In this document: positions 21,020 through 36,000 of the stretch, in pieces | How the letters are laid out: the number at the start of each line of letters is the position of its first letter | Numbering within the stretch: position 1 is the stretch's first letter | DNA from: Antilocapra americana | Taxonomy: Eukaryota > Chordata > Mammalia > Artiodactyla > Antilocapridae | Reading direction: 5' to 3' | NCBI GenBank assembly: GCA_007570785.1 | Contig: ML664199.1 | Span: forward strand, 23,333,907 to 23,397,906 | DNA length: 64,000 bases | Position numbers and translations under genes: made by a program | Notes under the pieces: model-generated | Told to the model about the DNA's origin: nothing | Database searches by the model: none | The model's input: only the letters and a program-made list of their open reading frames with translations

Positions 21020-24000
21020 CTAGAAGGAAGAAAACAAGTCATTAACACCTTATTCTCGTAAGCATTTACTGGTAATGCTGTATATATTTAACAGTTTTAA
21101 TATAATGCAACAGAGGAAACTGCACTGGAAGAAGACAGCAATAGAACCTCACAGTTTACCATTCTGAAATCCACTCTAGGACTTGGGGTTCTTGGACCTG
21201 AGGTCTCTTCCTGAATTCACTGAGTATTTGGTTACTTAGCCAGTTATTAATTGTACTTTTTGATCAAAACACATTTAGAGGATATTTATAAACAAGTCAA
21301 GAGTATATTTAAATTTTTTAAATGTTATTTATGGGAAAATGAATGAATGCAGGTGGCAATACCAACTCTCCCTCAAAAGTCACAGTCTTTTAGTCTTCAT
21401 TTTCCCATCCTGCATTTAACAGTACTACCTTTAAAGTAGTCTTTATACGTACAATGTTAAATAAATGTTAATAAAGTAGTACATTTAAAGTAGTCTTTAT
21501 ACTTACAATGTTGTTTGTAACTTAGCAACTAAATGTGAAATAAATCATTATGAAAGATCACCTGAAACTAGAAAAGGATTAGAAATTTTTGCATTCACAT
21601 CAATAGAAGTTTTGTTTCTTTTAAAATTGAATTTATCTATCTCTACTTATCCTGGTTTGGCTCTTCTAGAGCAAAACCTTTATCTTTAAGTTATAATGGA
21701 ATTACAGTAGCAGACTATTGGTCTCTACATAAAACATCATGTACCAGGCATTAAAAGTATGAAATTGCACTTTGTCTTAACTACCTAGAGGGCCTAACTA
21801 AGAAGTTAAAACAAACAAAAACTACAAAAGGAAACAACAACAAAACTACCATGCCCACATTGTTTTTTAAGACCTAAAGTGTAAAACCTGAAATGACCTA
21901 CTTACTAAAAATTATTTCTTTAAGTTAATCTATGAGTCAATACAAGACTTGGGAATTTTTATTAGAAAAGCCCAAATAAGTGTTGTGTGTATGTGTATCT
22001 TTTACAAATGCCAAGAAATACTTTGGTTTCATTTCAGAGAATAGCCATAAACCAAACACCTATATATACATTTATGGGTGGTTTTTCAAGCCTGAAAACC
22101 AAACATTACTGATCACAGTATCTTGTATGTGTTGAGGGCAGGGGAAAGTAGGCATATTTAGGTAGGGTTTTTAAAGTTCTACAGGTGATTGCAGTGGACA
22201 GTCAAGGCTGAGAAACTCTGGCCTTTGGCTCTTCGACACTCCTAAGCTATCCTAAGAATTAAGGTCAAAGAAGATGAATGCATTTGGAATTTTCTTTAGG
22301 AGAAGATTGTCTTCCTGAAAATGACAGTCTTACTAAGAAGATTCCTGGTTGTCCCGCAGGAGGTGTATAAAATCCAACCTGAAAGAACTCAAGGGAAGTG
22401 CTGGTAAGGTAATAATGCTCCAGTGATCATTTGATTACCATGGCTGTTTTCACACGAGGTAATTATACTCCCTTCTTTTCATTTATACTGAGATGATTCC
22501 CAAGTGCAAAAATTCCCCCCCCATCTTCTTTTTGTGGGCTGGGGGGCTGTTTTTGATCAGATATTTATCAAAGTGCACAACTTGTGACTCAATACCTATT
22601 GGTGCTCAAATGAGGAAAATATTTATGGAGAATTTCCTGAAAGATCCATTCATTCTATCCTTCTAATTAAGAATGTAATCTGATTTCATTTCAGACTATA
22701 TGAATGGAGAATTTCTTTTAGACTGTATCATAGAAGCCTTATGGGACTGCTTTTATTTATAACCATTGATTCATCCCATTTTCTATCCCTACTTGTTTCT
22801 GAGTAGGCTGTCTTAAATTCTCTACAAAAGAGTCCAAAGGATATGTGAAGGGCACTGAAAACTTTCTTTCCTTGCGTGGTTCAGGGGTCTCACGTTATAT
22901 GTAAAGCACAGTTAGTCAATTAGCTATATATTTGTAAGAATCATATATGAGACCAATCTCAAACATCTAGTAAAGTGAACAGTACTATTGGCTTAGTGCT
23001 GCAAGAGCATAATGTTGGCTGAATTCAGTGTGTAAACAGGCATTTCCACAATAAGATGGTTTACCTCAACATCCAGCTCAAGAATGTCTGCAGTCACATC
23101 CATCAGAGAGCCAATGTTCGGCTTGGTTCTTCCAAAGTCTCCATGTACAAACTCTTTAATGTAGCTGAGGTTTGTTTAAGGATAAAATGAAGATAGTCGT
23201 GTAATACCAACTGTTAGGTGAGATTTGACAGGTTGGAGGGGAAATGACAAACAAAAGCAGAAATGCAACAGAAGGGAGTTTATTTCTGAGCCGTGATTGG
23301 GATGTATATCTTAGAAAATATAGCTATGGCAATAAATAAGCTATGGCAAACTGATTCCTACCAGTCTGAGAGCCAATACTGGGGCTAGGACCTATGTTTA
23401 CACCAAACTCACCAAGAGTCATGACTCTTCTTTAGGCTCATCTCCAAGTGCCAAAGTTTGAATATGGATTTTTAAAATTAACTGTAGTTCAATGCTTTAA
23501 AAAAAGAACTTCAGCTGTTTTCTTTTTTGCCACAAATTCTGTTTTGTCATCTTTTTGGTCTCATCATTTTTTAGTAATGACAACAGATATCTGCCAAAGG
23601 GTAAGGTTTTCGCAGGGTCACTCATAGTGACATTATTGATGGCTTCTCTTGTAACATGACCCAGTGACACAATAACAATAGGATGGGAGACAATGTACAC
23701 ATTTAGACTTAATGAAGGTCCTTCAGAAGGATTTTAAATTCTAGTTGTTTGCAATTGTTGCATGGTTAGCAATAGAACTAATTCTTTTATGTGTGTATTT
23801 TTCTTATAGATTTTCAAATTTCAAAGTCAATGACTAATCCTAGAATTATTCAGATTACTTTGACACTCCTTACACAGAACTCTACTACAATCTTAGCTGT
23901 ATTTTACCCAAGAGAGATGTTTTTGCCAGCATTCAGTAAACACTCATTTAGCCTATGTTATCTATAAACCAGCACTTAGTATAAAAATGTAATATAATTT

Positions 24001-27000
24001 GAATATAAAAGTTTATTCTCAGATGATAAATACAAAGTTAAAACCATAATATGATGATATTAAGTCTTCCTCACTTTCTGATAATTTGTTCACTGTACTT
24101 TAACCAAATATTTTGACTCAAACATAGGCATATACTTATCTAGTTAACTGTCTTCTTTGCTAAACTCATAATTGTTCAACTGTCCCTTTTCACTCACCTC
24201 TTTAGAGTCTGCTATTTCTGAGTAGCAAAGATGAGGGAGGATGAGAAAAAGTCCAAGAATAACCAGTTAAAAGGTCCATAATGGTTTTTATTCATAGCCA
24301 GAGGGATAAAGTATAAGTCAGATGAACTAGTTCGGTATACTGAGCAATATACGAGAAAAAGTCACATAATTCTGTGAATTATGGAATCTAAAGTTTTACC
24401 ATGTAAAAGTCTTCCTTGGCTAATGCCTTAGACTTGTTCTAAAAGTATGTTAGTGAGATTGAAAAGACATTGGCTTCTCCATAAGACCACTGCATTTCTT
24501 CTTAGCACATCAAAACAAACGCTAAAATTAGGTAAAAATGTATGTCTTTTATATCTGTGATTTCTCTGAAATTCCACCCACAGTCCATCTACAATAAGCA
24601 AATGTGCTCCATGTTGCCTGGTCTAAATAGGTCATCACTTGATTGAAACTACAAAAATTTAGGAGATTTTTGGAGTAAATAACCTGTACCTATTTCAGCT
24701 TGGTCAGTCCTGGGGTGGAGTAGGGAAAGAGAAGGAGATAGAAGATTGATGGAAAGGAAAGGCAGACTAATTACAGAAAGACAATAAGAATGCTATGTGG
24801 TAATTAAAATGACATATTTTCCCCCTGTTGTTATATCCAATAAGTTATGTCATGAGTTTTATACCAATTAGAAGGTTTCATACTTCATGCTATTCAATCA
24901 CAAAATAGCATCAAACCAAGAAACAAATAAAAACTTGGAGCACTTCTGAAAAATAAACTAAAACTAAGACAAAAGCAGTACCCTGATATATTTTAACCCA
25001 GCAACTAAGATCTGATACAAGGACTTCCCTGGTGGCTCAGAGAGTAAAGCATCTTCTGCCTACAGTGTGGGAGACCTGGGTTCAATCCCTGGGTTGGGAA
25101 GATCCCCTGGAGAAGGAAATGACAACCCACTCCAGTACTCTTGCCCAGAAAATCCCATGGATGAAGGAGCCTGGCAGGCTACAATCCATGGGGTGGCAAA
25201 GAGTCGGACACGACTGAGCGACTTTACTCACTCACTCAAGATCTGATACAAAACCACACAAAGCAGGGTAGGTTACAAACAAATGATTTAAACTGGGACT
25301 ATTCTCTTGTTCTGGGCCAGTGGCCAGATAACGTGAAGGTCTGCATGTGAAGTGGGCCACTCCCATCTACCACCCCTGTTTAATCATCTGGGGCAGAATG
25401 CTGAAAGGACCTAAATGTGGTCATGAGTATGTGGCCTGCAAATGTGTAAAGGCATGAATTAATAAAAAGTGTTCCCTGAGCACTTACTATGCCCTCAGTA
25501 CCTCACCATTGTGTAAGACACTACATATTTTAAGGTTCACATTGAATTGGCTCCTGCCAATTGAAAAATACAAATTTAATAGGTCAAAATACCTCAGATA
25601 TATATATATATAAAAAGATTCTTCTCCAACTCAAACCTTTCCTGAACAGTTTCAGGATAAGGTTGAACTTCTTTCCTAGGGTGGCATGAATTCTCCCAAC
25701 AGGATTGTGGCAGGCTTAGCGCTACACGAGGGTGAAAGGATACGTCCCAGCTTGAGTCTTCAGGTAGAGGCGGAAATGGTGCTCATCCACATAGTGTGAC
25801 TCCATGGAGTGAATGATGCGAGTTCTCACAGCCAGGGGCCTCCGGTGAAGGACCCGTAAAGGTGTTTTCTGGTCAATCTTTAAGTCCTAGAGAAGGATAT
25901 GAGAACCATGTTTCGGCTTTCCTGCCCAGTTAAGCCTGTCTTAGCATCTCCTTTGTCATTCATGCCTCACTATAGATGTTTTCTTAAGGATCCCATCTAT
26001 TACTATCAGGATAGAAATTAATACTGTAACAAATTGAATTGTCTAAGGTTCAAACTTTGTGGGACTTTCTATAATCTAGTCCACAATTACTTATCTTCTG
26101 GGCCCCAGGACACCATTTAAAAACAAACAGAAAAAGTATCATTGATTTGAAGTAAATGATACCCAAGTTCTCTTTTGCTCTAATATCGACAAATTGATTG
26201 GACCCTCGAGTGTTATCCTGCCCATTAAATGATATCTTCTAGAAGATAATGTTCTTACTTTTTCCCCCCCTAACCTAGCAGAGTGACCTAATAGTGAGAA
26301 TTTCATACTGAGGTGAGAAATGGTGTTTATAGAAGATGGACATCAGCATCACTTGGGCAGTGTCCATGTTGTAGGGATAATAATATATCTATTCACAGGG
26401 TTATTTCTTTTTGTTCTGCAAAAGGAAATATCTGGAAAATTAACAGCTGCACCACTGTCTAGGGTGGTGTTTCAGAATAATAATTACAAGTAAATCAGAA
26501 CCTCTCAATAGTTGTCAGCCCAGTTCAAGTTACTTGAGAATTACATTGCATGGTTTTTTTTTTTTTTACAGCTCAGCTTTTTAGGGACAAAGGCTTGGTT
26601 TTCTCACAATTAGAGATGTCCTTTTATGTCACAAGATATAAATAAAGAAATACAGGTTAATATTGTAAAAGGCCAACTAATTCCTAGTTTTAAAAATAGA
26701 TACTGGGCATAACCAGCAATGTAGGTTCACAAGAACTTTGAATCCTCTGCAATTTCTTGTTGAAACAACTCCTTCCTGATTTATGTGATTAGTAAGTGCC
26801 TGAAGCCATGCTGAGAAAAGAAAGATTTCTTTTTGGCCTCTCCTCTATCAAGTTCTCTACCAAGAAAAAAGAGCAGGTTCTGACAAAGACTACACTTGAA
26901 ATGGTATGACTGCTTTATTTTATCAGAGCAGTGAGTCAATGGCTCCTCCTAACTTGTGGGTTTTAAGATTCTATAATTCTTTGATTTTAGAAGCACTTTG

Positions 27001-30000
27001 CTCAGATGAGATAAGTTGTCTCCATAAGGTCTAACATTACTCTGGTCAAAAAGACTAAAAAAAAAAAAAAAGGACAAGGCTGAATTATTATAGAATCTAT
27101 AAAGATATGGTCTCCACTTTAGGGCATAGAATCAGCTGGGCTTTAAAGGTGTGACTAGGTGAGGTGTGCCCCTCCCCTGTTTCCTTTACAACACATCATT
27201 CCTGGGACTCTGACCTAGGAGCAGGCAATGGAGTTAAAACAGCCAGAAGACACACCACCGCTTCCAACACAACACTCAGACTGACACACACTCGTGTGTC
27301 TTTTTGGTCCGTTGGTTTTTTAATAAACAAATGAAACCACTTCATTTACTCCAACACTGTGCTCTGCTTCCCCATACTGCTGAATTTTTCAGAAACAGAC
27401 ATAAATGTACACAAGTGATTTCTTCCTTACAACTAGGTTGCCCTGGACTTCCCTGGTAGTCCAGCGGTTGAGAATCTGCCTGCCAATGCAGGGCACATGG
27501 GTTTGACACCTGGTCTGGGAAGCTTCCACATGCCACAGGGCAGCCAGGCCTGTGACACAACTACAGAGCCCAAGCTCTAGAGCCTGTGCTCCACAACAGA
27601 AGGGGCCACCACATGAGAAACCCGTGTACCGCAGCTAGGGAGAGCCCGTTGCATCATGGAGGTCCAGCGCAGCCAAAAAACACACCCAAAAAACCAGATT
27701 GCCCTTCAAAAAAGAGGAGACAAAGAGTAAATCTGAAATGACTTTTTATCAGAATGGGGCAGTAATCAGTTTTTATAGTTTTGATGCCAATAGGAATATC
27801 TGAAAAACGCTTTAACCCTAGCACTTTAAGAAAACGATTAGATGTCAGTTAGTTATCATCAGTCCACTTGGGCTGTGGTCCATTAAAACAGACCTTTTCA
27901 CTACTTAGTGTGTACCTATAACAATCAACTCTCAGCATTATTTCTGGATTAGCTCTATGGCTACTCCCCAACAGTCAATCTATTGTTAAAATGGGTTTCT
28001 ATTTTCTCCACAGCATTCTAAATGATATGTACACATGTCATGGAGCAGAGGCTTAGAAATTTGTTTCACAATCTTAAAGAAATTTGTCTTGGTATAACTA
28101 TCATTCTAAAGACTCTCAATAATACAGCCAAAAGCCAAAGGGCCTTAGATATGGAATCACAGAAGCCAAGAAGTGGCAGGCCCACTGGGGATCATCTAGT
28201 CCACCCATCATTTTATAGATGAACTTCTCTCCATAGATGAATGACATGTATGTTTTCACCAAAATACTCATTATTAAAATAAACACTATTCTGCACCTTG
28301 CTTTCCGCCCACAATATTATGGTGGGGGAAAGTCACAGATGTAGACCCACCTCTATCTTTTTTTTTACCAACACTTTTAGACCTATATACATACAACAAC
28401 ACAAATAAAATGGGATTACATGTTGTTTTAGTTTTTTTTTAAACAATTGCATAATTCAATATATTCTACCATTTCCTTATCAAAGGAAATTGACTTTGTT
28501 TACAGTTTTGTCGATTTTCTCACTCTGAACAAAGTCAACAAACATCCTTGTGCACATATACACTGAAGTTTTATTTCTTCAGGACAGATTGCCAATAGGG
28601 GAAGTACTGGGTAGACCATTACATTTTTTATTTTCACAGTCACTGCCACATTGTTTTCCAAAAGGCTAAAACACTTATATTTCTATTGAAAATATAGGTA
28701 ACTAGCCTTCTCCCTCCAACCAACAGGCATTCTTAGCCTCAGAAGAATAAAGCAATGTCTTACTGTTACTTCAGTCTAGAGGTGAAGTATCTTTTCAAAT
28801 GATTCTTGGCCATTTAGAGTTGCTATTTTTTCAGCTGTCTGTGCAAATAATTTGTCCAGTTTTCTCTGCTGAGTATTTGTGTTTTTCATAAGTATAAATC
28901 CTATTTATGGTATTTCTTTTGCTGTACAATTTTTTTGTACAGAGTCATACATATGTGTATATATAACCACCACACTTATGTGTGTGTCTAAATCACAATG
29001 TATCATCCTCTATATATTCTTTTATTATTATTATTATTTTAAATTTATTTATCTTTGGCTTTCTCTAGTTGTGGTGTGCAGGTTTCTATTTGCTGTGGCT
29101 TCTCTTGTTTTAGACCACGGCTGTAGAGTGCGTGGACTGCGTAGTTGTAGCATGCAGGCATAGTTGCCCTGTGGCATATGGATCAAACCCGTGCCCCTGC
29201 ATTGACAGGCGGATTCCCAACCACTGGACCACCACAGAAGTCCTTTATATTCTTATAGCTTGTTTGTTTTTTTTCCCCTTTAGTATTCATCAGGAACATT
29301 TCCCTTTGTCAATGAATATTCGTCTTCCATAAAATTTCTAACATGCCAGATAAGCCCTAAGATTAAACCAGTTCCCTCTACATTTTTACAAAATATTGCC
29401 TATTTAAACAATGTTGTGATAACTACATATTTGTACCCATTTATGCTCATTCCTTGCATGTGAAAGTAACTTATCTTTACAGGAAGAGGTGGGAGCAGGT
29501 GGGAAGAAATACTCAAATGAACATGTAGATCCTCAAGAGCAACATCCTCATGTGAAGGAAAATCTAGCACGTGCCAAAACATCTGTGCCCTACATATATC
29601 AGTTCAGTTCAGTCGCTTAGTCATGTCTGACTTTTTGCTACCCCATGAATTGCAGCACGCCAGGCCTCCCGGTCCATCACCAACTCCCGGAGTCTACCCA
29701 AACCCATGTCCATCGAGTCGGTGATGCCAATCAGCCACCTCATCCTCTGTCATCCCCTTCTTCTCCTGCCCTCAATCCTTCCCAGCATCAGGGTCTTTTC
29801 CAATGAGTCAACTCTTCGTATATCACCCTGATGTATTTATTTACAGTATGTTTTATCTGTGCAATTAATCTGAGCACCAATTCTATTAAATAAATTCTGT
29901 TTTCTGTTTCCTTTCTGCAGATGGTCAAATATAATAACAGCATTGTTGAGTGTTTTCTATATGCCAGATCCTATGGTAAGGGCTTTATATGACTAAACCT

Positions 30001-33000
30001 GTTTAATTCTTCTAACTAATTTTATCGATGAAGAAACTGAAACACAAAGAAGCCAAGCAACTCATCCAAAGTCATACAACCAAGAAATGCAGAACCAAGA
30101 TTTGTATCCAAGTGATCTGTTCTTGGAGTCAGACTCCTAATCAATAGCAACACTGCCTCTAGGACAGGTTAGATGAATTACTCAGTCATTTAAGGAGTAA
30201 ACGGCAAAGCCAGAATTTAGAACCAGGTTTCACAGTCCCCTGGTGGCTCAGTGGTAAAGAACCCGCCTGCCAATGCAGGACATGTGGGTTCCATCCCTGG
30301 GTTGGGAAGATCCCCTGGAGAAGGAAAAGCAACCCTCTCCAGTATTCTTGCCTGGGAAATGCAATAGACAGAGGAGCCTGGCAGGCTACAACCCAGGGGA
30401 CTGCAAAAGAGTTGGACATGATTTAGCAACTAAACAACAACAACAGCTCAAGAGTCCCCACACCAGTGTGCTATGACTTGGTAATAAATGAGAAGACAAA
30501 AGACTCTTATAGGCAGCAGAAAAATGAAAGAATTAGAGCACTGAACTACCTTTATGTCATCTAGGAATTCAATGTCCTTCCTCTGTATTGCTTTATTTGT
30601 CCATATTAAGGCACTATAGGTCTTGGTCTTCTCTTCTTCACCTTCTTTCATATGTCCTATTGCCTCTCTAAACAAAAACAATAAAACAAAGTTTGTCTGA
30701 GTTTATAAAATACAGATAAGCCTTGCCCCAAACTTCTCTTTCTTTAAAAATAGCTTTAGTGAGATATACTTTACATACAATTCCCCTGTTTAACTGAACG
30801 ATTCAGTGATTTTAGTACATTTACAAAGCTGTGCAGCAATTACCACAATCTAATTTTAGAATACTTTAATCACCCGAAGAGAGAAACTCCACACCCAACT
30901 GCCATCACTTCTCATTCCCCATTTCCCCCAGCCGTTGGCAACCACTACTTGACTTTATATCTCTACAGACATCCCTACTCTGAACATTTTATATAAAATG
31001 TGACTACTGTAAAATGTACAATATATGGTATTTGTTGTCTGGCTTCTTTTACTTCATAATGTTTTAAGGTTCATCCACGTTGCCACATGTGTCAGTACTT
31101 CAAAGTAAAGTACTGATTTTTGACAACTGATTTTCCACTGTGTGGATATACCATTTTGTTTATCCATAGGCATTTTGGTGGTTTCTACTTTTTTTGCTAT
31201 TGTGAGTAATGTGACTATAAGCATTCATGCAGAAGTCTCTGTGTGGATGTACATTTTCACTTCTTGTGGGTATATAGCTAGAAGTGGAACTACTGGGTCA
31301 TATGGTTACTCTATATTTAACCTTTTGAGAAACTGCCAAATTGTTTTCCCAAGTGGTACTAGTTACAATCCCACAGCAATGTATAAGGGATCCAATTTCT
31401 CCACATTCTTGCCAACACTTGCTGTTTTCTGTCTTTTTTATTAAGTGGGATCTCATTGTGGTTTTGATTTGCATTTCTCTAATGACTAACAATGCTGAAC
31501 ACTTTTTCATGTATTCACTGGCTATTTGTATATCCTCTTTGGAGAGATGTGCACTTAACATTCTCTCCATTTTAATCTAGTTGTTTTCTTATTATTGAGT
31601 TGCAGGAGTTCTTTATATATTCTAGATACAACTCCCTTATCAGATAAATGATCTGCAACCAAAACTCCCCTCTTGAGACATCACCAGTGAGCCTACCCTT
31701 ACCTTGTGACAAGCTGCAAGTCACGGACTTGGATTTTGTTAGATGAGTTATTAATTTTCTGCAGTATTAGAAAAAGAAAAACAATTAGCAACTCTAGTTC
31801 AGTTACAGAGTTGCAGAAACATGACAATTTCCATGTCATGAAGTGGTTTACCTGCTGAAGTTCCTTAATTTCTTGTGAAGTGAAATGTACTCTATGAGGA
31901 TTCACCAGCTCAATTGCAAAGGGCCTTCCTGGCAGCACACACCCCGTCATGAAACAGAAACGTGTTGATGGAGTTAACATTTGGGCTAATGCAAGAGGGT
32001 TAGGAGGTGTGAAAAAACGAGTTGAGCTCTAGAGGACGGAAAGTTCAGTGACATGACTACATCTGGGGGAGGGAAGAATGTGTGAAAAGAATCAAGGGGT
32101 TTTGGGGGGGCTGCTAAACCCCAGTACAGGCAATATGTGAAAATGACTGCTTTCCCAAAAGTCCATGAACGAGCCTGTGTTAATTTACAAAATCACGTCC
32201 AAACAGCCACTAATGGACTTGGTTACACTAATGTAACATTGTCATGTGCAGCAATGCCCAGGTATACCAAGTTGAAATACATTCTCCTAGCCTAGTGAAA
32301 TGAAAAGCTGAGATTCCATGAGAAGGGGCTATACATTTAGAATAGTTCAGGATTATTCTCATCATCTTTCTTGTAATACAATAATATAAAATGAGAAAAA
32401 TGCAGGCTAAGAGAGCAGGAACACCTTTTCAATGAAGATGTGCACTTTGAAAACTGTACTGGTACTGAAATATTATTAAAAGGAACAATGAATAATCAGA
32501 CTTTTGGAAAAAATAAAGTACCTGTTTGTTAATGCACAACTGTAAAAGTCCCTTATAACCTATAGGTATGCAAGAAAGATGGCCTCTGAAGAAATGATCC
32601 CTGTTAAAAACATAATCATATAATTTACAAGGGTAGCTCCAAATTCCACAAGGCTTCCTCTCATGGAGAAACTCTGGGCTCTGCCAACTTTGATTCTGAC
32701 TAAGTGACTACAGAAAACCTGCTGCCTGAAAAGGGTGATAATCTGAAAGTTAGTTCTAGTCAAGTGATGTCGCAATCTTACCATTTCCTAATGTTCTCAC
32801 ATCTACATCTTCTCTTCCAGAGGAAGAAAAATTAAAGCCTTTGGAAAGCAGATAAAGAAAAAAAAAATCAGTGACATAATAGTCCTAAGACTTTCATTCC
32901 CACCCTTGGTAGAAACCCAATTTGTCTTAATCTACAGGAGAATCCCAAAGAATAGTCATCATCACAACTCTAGTCCTAATCTCTACTGAAAATAACAATG

Positions 33001-36000
33001 ATAATAATAAATACTATTTATTGAGTACTTATTACATGTCAGACACTGAGCTAAAATTCTGCCTATATTATTTCATTTATTCCTTACTGTAATTATGAGG
33101 TAAGCATTAAATGAAAGAACACCAAGCTTCTGAAAAGTTAAGTACTTTCCCCAAGGTAACACAATTAAAGGGCAGAGGTCAAAGCCAGATCTTTCTTATC
33201 ATCCCATGCTACCATCCCATGGGAAAGCCAAAGGCAGAGCACTGTTTGGAAAAAGGCCCTGCTACTAAACTGGCTACAAACTTATGGTGAAAAGTCTATC
33301 TTTCTTCTTTTTCTTAAAAGAAAACAAAATAAAAACAGTATTTGAGAACTAAACTCCATGAAAGGAAGGGAAAAGAAAAGTTAGACTCTAAAAGCAAACT
33401 CATTATATAAGCAAACTTAGGCTGGGGCCACAATAAAACTAGTATATATTTTAAGATAGATGGATCATCACAGACTAAAAGCTACATATACTGGGATGGG
33501 AAAGTGGAAATATGGAGTGGAGCAGAGGGTGGGGGGAGTGGTTCCATGACAACTTTCTTAGATACAGAACCAACTGATGATTTTACCAGAGCAAACGTTG
33601 CCATGAGCAGGCTGTAGTTTGTCTTATACCTGCGTACCTCCATCCCCAATCTGACCTCAGGGAATTAGGGCCCTACAGTGACTGAGCCATAACCTGTGGC
33701 TGATGGGGCAGAGGGAATGAACAGGACACAAAGAGGTAGAGCTCCCCATGACTCCTCAATCAGATAAGAAGCCTCAAATTAATAAATTAGCCCATAATGC
33801 TTCCCCAAAATTCCAGCCCATCAACAAGGAAGTACAGAAAAATAGGCTCTTGAGAAGCCCAAAGAAACATTAAATCCAGACTAAGGGAGAAAGGGTATTT
33901 ATTATATCTTTTAGAAAAAATGCTGCAAATTTGGACCCTACACTGAGAAATACTTGGGGGGCAAATTTTAGAACTTTATTTGTATGCAATTATGAATAGA
34001 AATTTACAGGGGTTCAGGATGGGGAACACATGTGCACCCATGGCGGATTCATGTCAATGTGTGGCAAAACCCACTACAGTACTGTAAAATAATTAGCTTC
34101 CAATTAAATGCATTAAAAAAACCTCATATTATGCCTTGCCTTATCCCCCAAATCCTATGAGTTCTACAGACTTCTCAATGGAACAGATATCTCAAACAAC
34201 AACAACAAAACCAAGGACAAGAATGATCAGGAATGAGAATGATCAGGAAAAACAAGGACAAGAACGATAAGGGGTTCAGTGGTCTGTAGTGACCCTCATA
34301 CTTGGGGACAGACAGACAATGGGACTGAAGGAGGGGCAGAGGCCAGATGATGATGGCCTCAGAATATCAAGTTATATAGTTTGGACTTTACCCTGTAGTT
34401 GAAACATTGACCAGTTTTCAGCAGGCAACTGACATGACAAATATTTATTCAATAAGTGAAGTAATAAATGTATTGGGAAAACATATCGAGATACATTGGT
34501 TTTGAGAGTGTGTCAAAATTTCACTTATTAAATAGAGAACTGGCAAGTAGAGACTATGACGTGCCAGTCTGAAGTGGCTGAAAAACAGGTTTGTATCTCC
34601 CCCTGAGGGGAAGAACCCTTTGTAGAAGAAGTTAGGCAGCTTCATGCAATACTGGTTTACTTTCATAGAGCTGCAAAGTGCAGAGATACAACAGTCAGAA
34701 CCATCTTCCCAGAGCTGTCAGATGTGAATCACAGAAGTGACAAGTAATATATCTGAGAAGCACAAGTTTAGCAAACTGGTGCTACTAATCAGGGATTTCA
34801 GACAACAAGCTTTTATTTCATGACAAGGGGCCAATTAGCACAGAGGCCCAGAGGTCTGCTTGTTCTCAAGTGCCTTTTATAAATTTCCTAAACATACAAT
34901 TACAGTTTGGGGACAATTTTTTTTCCTTCTCAAGTGGACTATGACAAGGAATCACCTCAAGAAAGACAGCAAGGGGGAAACATACAGGTGTTCCAGAACC
35001 CCTCCATAGCCCTCTTGGTAATGGGGGATTCCTTGGAACCCAAATAATCAGAACTAAATCTTGAATCTTCTTAACAGAAGGGAAATAAGGTGGCCCCAAA
35101 AAAGAGTTTGAAAGAGACTTTCCATGCTAACACTTTATTTTCACTTCTTTGTAACTTGAGTAAGTCTTAACAAGATAACCAGTGTGTAAATATTAAATTA
35201 AGTAGGTAAAAGTTCATGGCAATAGCCCTGAGTCTTTACTGTTAAGATTTTGGAAAATGTTAGGTTGCTAGGTTACTTTCTTTTCCATTCAGTAAACAGT
35301 TCTTAAAGGCCTTTTTACCTGACAGGCAACAAATTATAAAAGGGATATGGCTTTGAAGTGCTTCTCTTTCCTTTTGACAAGCAGAGAGCTGGAAGGGACA
35401 GGGCATCTCATTTCGATCACTTGTCTGCCTTTACTAAAGCACATTTGTCTAAGGTTTGCCAGAGAGAAAGATGGATGTCTAGCTGGTCTTTCAAAAAAGA
35501 TGTTCTAATTATGTTAGGAGATCTACTCCAAAGAGTATGATATACTTACTCACTGACTATGTTTTTTCCTGATATACAACATGATTTCCTCTAATTGAAA
35601 TCCTAGTCCCTTTCCTCTAAGTCTAATCCTGGGTGAAATCACAAGGTTTTTTTGCCCTTTGACCTGACAGGCCTATTGAGACAAGTATATTCCTGACAGG
35701 ATCTGACTCAGCTCACAAACCTGGGCTTGTTAATACCTAAGAAATTAAAACAACAACACTACTATTAAGTCTTTGTGAAATGGTTGCTGTTGATCTATCT
35801 TCTCTAGGTCTGAACTCTATTCTAGGACATTTTAGCTGTTAAGATGGAAGCCAGGCATTTGCCGGTGGTTACTCTTGAATAAGCAATGGATATGGAAGCT
35901 GTGTTTTAATTTCCTCATATTCCCAATAAGAGGCTGAGGCTAAGGGGTCCCAAGGTCAGAACTTGAGTGCATTCATTTAAAGTAGTTTCAATTGTTTTGA

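Noticed and set aside
31699..31980. 93-codon frame starting M-L-T-P-S-T as a separate small protein
   Set aside because: It is two PUS10 exons read through the intron between them, plus intron sequence upstream of the acceptor at 31929.
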